DNA from: 9FT-COMBO-53-11 sp035291485
Lineage (GTDB): Bacteria; Patescibacteriota; WWE3; 9FT-COMBO-53-11
Direction: 5' to 3'
DNA length: 19,071 nucleotides
NCBI GenBank assembly: GCA_035291485.1
Contig: DATDSA010000019.1
Coordinates: 1 to 19,071 of the forward strand
The translations under genes were made by a program, and so were the position numbers. This document shows positions 7,122 through 13,300 of this stretch, piece by piece (the first letter of the stretch is position 1; each line of letters starts with the position of its first letter). The notes under the pieces were generated by a model. It saw only the letters and a list, made by a program, of their open reading frames with translations, had not been told where the DNA came from and did not search any database.

Positions 7122-8782
7122 GGTCAGAAATAGAAACCGCCATCAAAACCGCCGTCCAGGAACTCTACCGCCTTGAACTGCGGTCTCCTCTAGAACACCC
7201 GAAACAGGATAGTTTTGGGGATTTTGCTTCCCCGGCCGCCTTGGAGGTGGCGCGCGAGATGGACGTTGACCCGCTGGAGATCGCCAACCAGCTCAAAATC
7301 AAGCTTGGGGATTCTCTAAAGGATTGGGTGGCCGAGATTCAGGTTGAAAAGCCGGGGTTCCTCAATTTCTGGCTGAAGGACGAGATCCTGGTAAAGGAAG
7401 CAGCGCGGGCCGGCAAGGAAGCGGACCGCTACGGTTCTTCCGATCTCGGCAAAGGAAAAACGGTCGTGATCGACTACTCCGCTCCCAACATCGCCAAGCG
7501 GTTCGGGATCGGCCACCTGCGCTCGACCGTCATCGGTCAGGCACTCTACAACCTGTACAAGTTTTCGGGATACAAGGTGGTGGGGGACAACCATCTTGGT
7601 GATTGGGGAACGCAGTTTGGCGCATTACTCCGCCAAATTACCAATTACCAATTACCAATTAACAAATTAACCATTGACAAATTGGAGGAGCTCTACGTCG
7701 ATTTTCACCGGGAGGCGGAGGAGAAACCGAAACTGATGGAGGAGGCCCGGGAGTGGTTTCTGAGGCTGGAGAGCGGCGACAAGGAGGCGCGGGCGGTCTG
7801 GCAGGCGGTGGTGGAAGTTTCCAGGAAGGATTTTGACCGGATCTACGCTCTTCTCGGAGTGGAGTTTGATTTCACCTATCCGGAGAGCTTCTATGAAGCT
7901 AAAATGCCGGCCGTGATCGCGGAGGTTCGGAAGAAGGGCCTCTCTCGGAAGAGCGACGGCGCGGAGATTATCGATTTTCCGACCCTCTCTCCGGCGATCC
8001 TGATCAAGAGCGACGGGGCGACCACCTACTTTACCCGTGACTTAGCGACGATCAAGTTTCGAATAGAAGAGTGGGACCCGCAGACGATCCTCTACGAGGT
8101 GGGCTCCGACCAAAATCTGCACTTCCAGCAGGTCTTTGCGGCGGCGAAGATGTTGGGTTGGGCGGACGGGCGGGAGTTCGTCCACGTGGCGCACGGGCTG
8201 GTTCGTTTCGCCGAGGGTAAGCTTTCTACCCGCCGCGGCCAGACGGTCCAATTGGATGACGTTCTGGATGAGTCCATCGCGCGGGCGAAGAAGCTCACCG
8301 GCGGAAACGAGGACATCGCCCGAGCGGTAGGGGTCGGGGCGTTGAAATACTTTGATCTCTCCCACCAACCCCAAACCGATATCATCTTCGACTGGGAAAA
8401 ACTATTTTTACTGGAGGGAAACAGTGCTCCCTATCTTCAGTACACATACGCTAGAGCTAAATCAGTTTTAGCGAAAGCGCCTAAAACTGAAATTAAGATT
8501 GAAGATCTAAGATCTAAAATTTTAGATGCGGAGATGCCGCTGCTTCGCTACATCTATCGCTTCCCCGAGGCGGTGACGGAGGCGGCGAAAACCTACTCTC
8601 CGAACCTCCTCGCCAACTATATTTTTGAACTCGCCCAGCGCTTCAACAGCTTCTACGCCGCCGCGCCGATTATCAAAGCAAAAGAAAACAAAGATCTGCG
8701 GCTGGCCCTGACCTCAGCGACCGCGCAGGTTCTCAAAAATGGCTTAACGCTTTTGGGAATTGAAACGCCGGAACGGCTTTAA
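7118..8782 (+). CDS. argS: Arginyl-tRNA synthetase
   Basis: Cytoplasmic class I enzyme that charges tRNA-Arg; 554 aa is usual for the family. The N-terminal Arg-tRNA-synthetase domain is present (DSFGDFASPAAL). The catalytic core has SAPNIAKRFGIGH with the HIGH-type GIGH at 130-133, the NHLGDWGTQFG block, and a KMSKS-type KLSTR at 368-372. A DALR anticodon-binding domain ends the protein. Two AT-rich inserts look foreign to the gene: a heptanucleotide repeat directly after the GDWGTQFG block and a 16-bp perfect palindrome near the DALR domain. It ends convergently with ndk, with the stop codons overlapping and no room for a terminator. A tRNA-Arg(CCT) gene, its likely substrate, lies about 1.2 kb away. 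Confidence 0.97.
   Translation: MRSEIETAIKTAVQELYRLELRSPLEHPKQDSFGDFASPAALEVAREMDVDPLEIANQLKIKLGDSLKDWVAEIQVEKPGFLNFWLKDEILVKEAARAGKEADRYGSSDLGKGKTVVIDYSAPNIAKRFGIGHLRSTVIGQALYNLYKFSGYKVVGDNHLGDWGTQFGALLRQITNYQLPINKLTIDKLEELYVDFHREAEEKPKLMEEAREWFLRLESGDKEARAVWQAVVEVSRKDFDRIYALLGVEFDFTYPESFYEAKMPAVIAEVRKKGLSRKSDGAEIIDFPTLSPAILIKSDGATTYFTRDLATIKFRIEEWDPQTILYEVGSDQNLHFQQVFAAAKMLGWADGREFVHVAHGLVRFAEGKLSTRRGQTVQLDDVLDESIARAKKLTGGNEDIARAVGVGALKYFDLSHQPQTDIIFDWEKLFLLEGNSAPYLQYTYARAKSVLAKAPKTEIKIEDLRSKILDAEMPLLRYIYRFPEAVTEAAKTYSPNLLANYIFELAQRFNSFYAAAPIIKAKENKDLRLALTSATAQVLKNGLTLLGIETPERL
7636..7663 (+). repeat. Heptanucleotide tandem repeat inside argS
   Basis: Three exact AATTACC units (7636-7656) are followed by AATTAAC (7657-7663) and degenerate AAATTAACC/ATTGACAAATT sequence to about 7684. 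They encode an Asn/Gln/Ile/Leu-rich insert in frame. Confidence 0.9.
8512..8527. repeat. 16-bp perfect palindrome inside argS
   Basis: ATCTAAAATTTTAGAT is perfectly self-complementary and is preceded by overlapping AGATCT-type repeats. The 13-bp core TAAAATTTTAGAT also occurs in leuS, at about 3186-3198, coding for the same K-I-L-D peptide. Confidence 0.85.
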
Positions 8783-9324
8783 ACCAGTTCGTTCTCTTTG
8801 AACCAGAGTTTGATTTCCTCATTGGCTTCCTCGATGGTACCGGAGGCGTGGACGAGGTTTTGGACGGCTCTCTTCTCCCGATTCGCCAGGATGGAGGAAT
8901 CCACGGAGTAGTCCCCCCGGATCGTGCCGGATTCCGCCGTGGAGGGGATGGTCTTGCCCACTAGCCGGCGAACGTTGGCGACGGCGTGGTTTCCTTCCAG
9001 CACAAAAGCGATCACCGCTCCGCGGGAAAGAAACTCCATGTTCCACTGACGGATCTGCCGGCCGATTTTCACCGGGTCATCGGTCCCTAGTTCCTTGATC
9101 GGGTCCAAACCGCCTTCGGCGTAGTTCTCCAGTGTTTTCATTCCCATCGAGCGCAGGAAATCGGTTCTGTCTGGATAGTGGTGTGAGACAAACTCTTCGG
9201 TAACGGTGAGGGTTTTGGAGCCGACGATTCTCAATCCGGCGCGCTCAAAACGGGAGAGGACCTCTCCCACGAGCCCGCGCTCCACGGAATCCGGCTTGAA
9301 AACAACTATCGTTCGTTCCGCCAT
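8779..9324 (-). CDS. ndk: Nucleoside diphosphate kinase, long form
   Basis: Transfers the gamma-phosphate from ATP to nucleoside diphosphates through a phospho-histidine. The start is typical (ERTIVVFKPDSVERG) and the active-site region NLVHASGT places the catalytic His at 159. GTIRGDY is present. At 181 aa it is about 30-40 residues longer than usual. Extra sequence lies in the middle (about residues 55-90) and before the active site, where ILANREKRAVQNLVH replaces the short bacterial NVVHGSD approach. It starts 9 nt after the sortase stop, so it is probably in that operon, but TAAGAT 6 nt before the ATG may give its own leaderless transcript. Confidence 0.95.
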   Translation of the reverse strand: MAERTIVVFKPDSVERGLVGEVLSRFERAGLRIVGSKTLTVTEEFVSHHYPDRTDFLRSMGMKTLENYAEGGLDPIKELGTDDPVKIGRQIRQWNMEFLSRGAVIAFVLEGNHAVANVRRLVGKTIPSTAESGTIRGDYSVDSSILANREKRAVQNLVHASGTIEEANEEIKLWFKENELV

Positions 9325-9330
9325 CGCCTT

Positions 9331-9336
9331 ATCTTA
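9331..9336 (-). promoter_or_regulatory. Possible -10 box of ndk
   Basis: TAAGAT on the minus strand overlaps the sortase stop codon and is followed by AAGGCG and then the ndk ATG. The PEGA-protein gene has the same arrangement (TATAAT, AAGGCA, ATG). Confidence 0.35.
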
Positions 9337-10026
9337 GCGCAACTCGGCGGTGATAATCAGCCGGTTCAGGGCGATCCCGGGAGGGTCGCAGGTCTGGAGG
9401 GTGAGGTGGGGGGTTTCGAAGGTGCGGGTGAGGGGCTTGATGTTGAAGCCGGAAACCACCTGCCTATCGGTGACGTAGTAGTCAAATCTCTTTCCTCTGT
9501 AAAAAGTTACGATCCGGTCGCCCTTGTTGAGCTTGCGGAGCAGGTTGAAAACTCCGGAGTAGGGGCCGTAGTTCCAGAAATCCAGGGCGGAGTGGGCGAA
9601 GAGATAGGAGTTCCCGTCCTCGCCGGGTTTGACGGTTCCTTTGGCGTGGGCGACACCCTTCTCGAGTGCCCAGAGGTAGGCGTTCTTGTCGGTGACCGGG
9701 ACATCGGCGATGATGGGGGCATTTACGCCAATTTTCTCGATCACGATCCCGAACTGGGTCGATTTGGGAGCAACTTTTAGGGGAGTCGGTTGACCAAGCA
9801 GGGCGGCGAACGGGCTGGGTTTGGGCGGCTCCACGTCCTTGACCTCGTCCACCGTGAAGGTCTGGCCGCGAATTCTCCAGTAGGCGTAGAGTGCTTCCTG
9901 CCGGATCACGTCCCAAAAGGAAAAGAGAAAATAGAAGATCGCCCCTAGGATGAGGGCGTTGGAGACCGTTTTGAGAGCAAAGACCTTCCAGTCGATGCGG
10001 CGGATTTCTTCTGATAAGTTGAACAT
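9334..10026 (-). CDS. Sortase (class D/E-like transpeptidase)
   Basis: A 230-aa membrane-anchored cysteine transpeptidase of the sortase fold. Residues about 17-37 form the signal anchor. The catalytic triad is visible: His145 in FAHS, Cys213 in TLQTC and Arg222 in ALNRLII. The order and spacing fit sortases that sort or polymerise surface proteins; the subclass is uncertain. It begins only 4 nt after the 3' end of tRNA-Arg on the same strand and is followed 9 nt later by ndk. I found no LPxTG-type sorting signal in this window. Paralogue B ends without a hydrophobic tail, so the substrate is probably elsewhere or is the unseen end of paralogue A. Confidence 0.93.
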   Translation of the reverse strand: MFNLSEEIRRIDWKVFALKTVSNALILGAIFYFLFSFWDVIRQEALYAYWRIRGQTFTVDEVKDVEPPKPSPFAALLGQPTPLKVAPKSTQFGIVIEKIGVNAPIIADVPVTDKNAYLWALEKGVAHAKGTVKPGEDGNSYLFAHSALDFWNYGPYSGVFNLLRKLNKGDRIVTFYRGKRFDYYVTDRQVVSGFNIKPLTRTFETPHLTLQTCDPPGIALNRLIITAELR

Positions 10027-10030
10027 TTTC

Positions 10031-10107
10031 TGGTGCCCCCGGCAGGACTTGAACCTGCAATCTCTCCCTTAGGAAGGGTTTGCTCTGTCCGATTGAGCTA
10101 CGGGGGC
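10031..10107 (-). tRNA. tRNA-Arg (anticodon CCT)
   Basis: Folding by eye gives a perfect 7-bp acceptor (GCCCCCG with CGGGGGC), a 4-bp D stem, a 5-bp T stem with TTCAAGT, an encoded CCA end and the loop TTCCTAA with anticodon CCT. The anticodon stem is odd: only the three lower C-G pairs form, while positions 27/43 (A/G) and 28/42 (A/A) are mismatched. Identity as the AGG-reading tRNA-Arg is otherwise clear. Confidence 0.93.
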
Positions 10108-10119
10108 GGATACAGTAGA

Positions 10120-10125
10120 ATTATA
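10120..10125 (-). promoter_or_regulatory. Possible -10 box of tRNA-Arg
   Basis: A perfect TATAAT on the minus strand ends 12 nt before the tRNA-Arg 5' end, inside the 23-nt gap between the two divergent tRNA genes. Any -35 would lie within the tRNA-Pro gene. Confidence 0.5.
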
Positions 10126-10130
10126 TCAGT

Positions 10131-10205
10131 CGGGGCGTAGGTCATCGGTAGACCGCTCGCTTCGGGTGCGAGAGGTAGTGGGTTCAATTCCCGCCGCCCC
10201 GACCA
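10131..10205 (+). tRNA. tRNA-Pro (anticodon CGG)
   Basis: All stems pair: acceptor CGGGGCG with CGCCCCG, D stem GGTC with GACC, anticodon stem CTCGC with GCGAG, and T stem GTGGG with CCCGC (one U-G). The anticodon loop is TTCGGGT (CGG, reading CCG), and CCA is encoded. The C1-G72 pair is typical of bacterial tRNA-Pro. Confidence 0.96.
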
Positions 10206-10231
10206 GTCTCATCACTTGCACATCGCTCTAT

Positions 10232-10261
10232 TTGACATTCCCGTTCCAATCCTGCTAAGAA
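10232..10261 (+). promoter_or_regulatory. Promoter of paralogue B
   Basis: A consensus TTGACA (10232-10237) is followed after 18 bp by TAAGAA (10256-10261). A transcript from here would have a leader of about 50 nt before the ATG at 10320. The rest of 10206-10319 shows nothing else I can name. Confidence 0.6.
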
Positions 10262-10319
10262 TTACCTCAGCAAACCTAGTCAGACCTACACACTGTCTGG
10301 AGGATTGCGGGACTGCCCA

Positions 10320-13300
10320 ATGTCTGAAAATCTGCCCAATCGAACGCTTCCTGTTTCCAAAGCCGCCTCTTTCCTCGGCGTTTCCGCCGAAACTCTCCGC
10401 CGTTGGGATCGCAAAGGAGTTCTGAAACCATTCCGAACCAAGGGCGGCCAGCGCCGTTACTCTCTCACCAATCTTGAAGCCTACAAAAGCGGAGAACGCT
10501 CCGCGAAAACCCCGTTAAAGATTTCCCAAGCCGCCGAACGGCTCGGTGTCCATCCCGAGACCCTTCGCCGTTGGGAGCGAGATGGGGCGATCCAAGCCGA
10601 ACGCACCAATGGCGGACAGCGCCGCTATACGCTGGATCGCCTTGAGCAGATCGCTTCCGCCCCCACCGTCCCCATTCCGGTCCGGACAATGGAACAATGC
10701 CGCCCCCAGCCACCCCATCACCTCCGTCGGTTGTTGGCAGTAGTAATGGGTGTATTGATAGTGGCGGGATTATGGTCCCAACTGTCTCCGCTCAGTCGAG
10801 AACGCCTCCAGCGCGTTTTTGCCCCTCATCTCCAGGTACCGATCGTGGATATCAACGATGCTTTCCGGTACAAACTGAACGACTCCCAGCAGATTTCGGG
10901 ACTGAAGGCGCTCTTTCCGCTGGAGGCCCCCGGCCTGATCAGCCAAACCCTCACCGTTCTGAAGGACAGTGTTATGAACGGGGCCCGTTTCCTCGGCACG
11001 GTCTTCTTCGGCCAGAATAAGGACTGGTACATCAAGCCCACCGGCGACGCCAACTTTAAGTCGATAGCCAGTGGGGAAGGTGATGTGACAAATCTGCAGG
11101 TGACCAACCTAACTGTTACCGGTACCACCACCGGGGTAACCGGAACGGGGGGAGGTGCTGTTACCGGTGGTGACGCCGACACGCTTGAAGGCCAAGCGGG
11201 AAGCTACTACCTCGACCTCGACAACGAAACCGGCACCTGCGCCGACTGCCTCACCGGGGTTGAGATTGACGAGTCGACTTTGACGGGGATCGATGCCGAT
11301 ACCCTCAATGGTCAGATCGGCAGCTACTACCTTGATTCCGCCAACTTTGCCGGAACCGATTGGACGGACCTGACTGACGGTGGGGAATCCGCCCTTCACA
11401 TCCACGACCACGGTGATCTGAATGGGCTGGGAGACGACGACCATCCCCAGTACGCCGCTTTGGCTCAGAACGAAATTGTCAGCGGGGCCTGGAGATTCAG
11501 CAACGACGTTATGATCAGCTACGGTTCCGCCATCCGACTCACGGACGCGATCGAAGACTGGGACGCGGTCTATGCTGGTCTGGGCTCCGACACCATCATT
11601 GACGCGATGGGAGATATCCAGCTGATCACCCAGACCAGGATCGCCACCACGGCCGGTAATCCGGATGCTCTCCTTCACGTTACCGGCGGAGACGCCTATA
11701 TTGCCCCCGATTCCGGCTACACCTTCGACAACCCCTCGGTCAACGAGGATCTCTACGTCTTTGGGAACCTGGAGGTGGACGGAACCGTCTACGGAACTGT
11801 TTCGGGTGACCTAACGTGTAGCGATTGTCTCACCGGCACCGAGATCGACGAGTCCACTCTGGCGGGTGCAGACGCCGACCTGTTGGACGGTCAGGACGGA
11901 ACCTACTACCTCGACCTCGACAACGAAACCGGCACCTGCGCCGATTGTCTCACCACCACCGAAATCGACGAGAGCACTTTCACAGGATTAGGCAGTACCA
12001 ACATCGACGACATCTACCTCTTCAACACCGGCGATACCGCCTCGGGAGACTACAACTTCGATGCCAACACTTTCGTCATCGACTCTGTGGCTGACATTGT
12101 GGGTGTCGGAGCAATCCCAGTTACCGAAAGACTGGAAGTGACCGGAAACATTAAGCTCACCACCATCGGTGACCAACTTCTCTTCGTCGATGATGGCTAC
12201 ATCAAATCGTCCGCTGATAATACGATAGAATTACAGTCCGCCGGGACGACCGATTTCAAAATTGCTGACCGGATTCCGCTTAAGATTCAGTACACCGATA
12301 CTTTCTTCTTCTCGAACGCCAATTTGGAGAAGACGGGGACTGCGACTGTCGCAACCCAATATCCGTCCTACGACCTAATTCTCAAAGGTTCCGGTTGGGA
12401 CGAAACCTCAGCAGCGGATGCTGATCTGACGGGAACTATTCGCCTCACTGCCGGTTCCGGAGCGACCGGGTCGATACCCTATCGCATTGGTATATTCGAC
12501 GATACCCCCACCGAATGGGTCACCTTTGATCTCCTCAACCAGCAAGTTGGGATCGGGGATACTACCCCAAGTTACAAATTAGATGTAGATGGGGATATTC
12601 GGTCAACCGGACAGCTCATCTCTACCGTTGCCATCGGCACAGCTCCTTTAGCGGTAACTTCCACCACTCTCGTCACCAACCTCAACGCCGACTCCCTTGA
12701 TGACCAAACCGGAAGCTACTATCTCGACTGGACCAATTTCACCAACACTCCCACCGTTCTTTCTTCCCTCGATGGGGTTTCCAACGATGAAGGAGATATC
12801 GACCTGGTTGAGGGTGCCAACATCACCATTACTCCCAGTGATCTTGCCAATACGATTACCTTCGACGTCGCCGGCGGTTCGGGGTCGAGTTTGGATGCCG
12901 ACCTGCTGGACGGTCAGGACGGGAGCTACTACCTCGACCTGGACAACGAAACCGGCACCTGCGCCGATTGTCTGACCGGTGCGGAGATCGACGAATCTTC
13001 TCTCGCCGGTGTGGACGCTGATCTGCTGGAGGGCCAAGCCGGCAGTTTTTACCTGGACGACTTTGACGATGTCTACGCCAATTCCATCACCGCCGTCAAT
13101 TTCGATATGGAGATCGATAACGCCAACGGCCTGACCTTCGACATGACCACCACCGGAGACTTCATCATTCGGGATGCCGGCAACAACCTGTTCACATTTG
13201 GAGACAACTCGATCATCGATATCCGGCCCGCCAACGTTGCCACTACGGCCGGAAGGGTAATGATCGATGGGGCGGTCGTTGATTCCACTACCGACCTTGG

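Noticed and set aside
10031..10205. A tRNA-associated integration site with the excisionase-like HTH of paralogue B as part of a mobile element.
   Set aside because: No integrase, no duplicated tRNA 3' end was seen, and the HTH is fused to a membrane surface protein.
10305..10319. TTG start for paralogue B, 15 nt upstream of the ATG.
   Set aside because: The GGAGG at 10299-10303 is only 1 nt from the TTG, too close for initiation; the ATG at 10320 gives an N-terminus leading directly into the first HTH.
11173..13060. A CRISPR array or non-coding repeat array.
   Set aside because: The repeats are irregularly spaced, in frame and encode conserved peptide modules.
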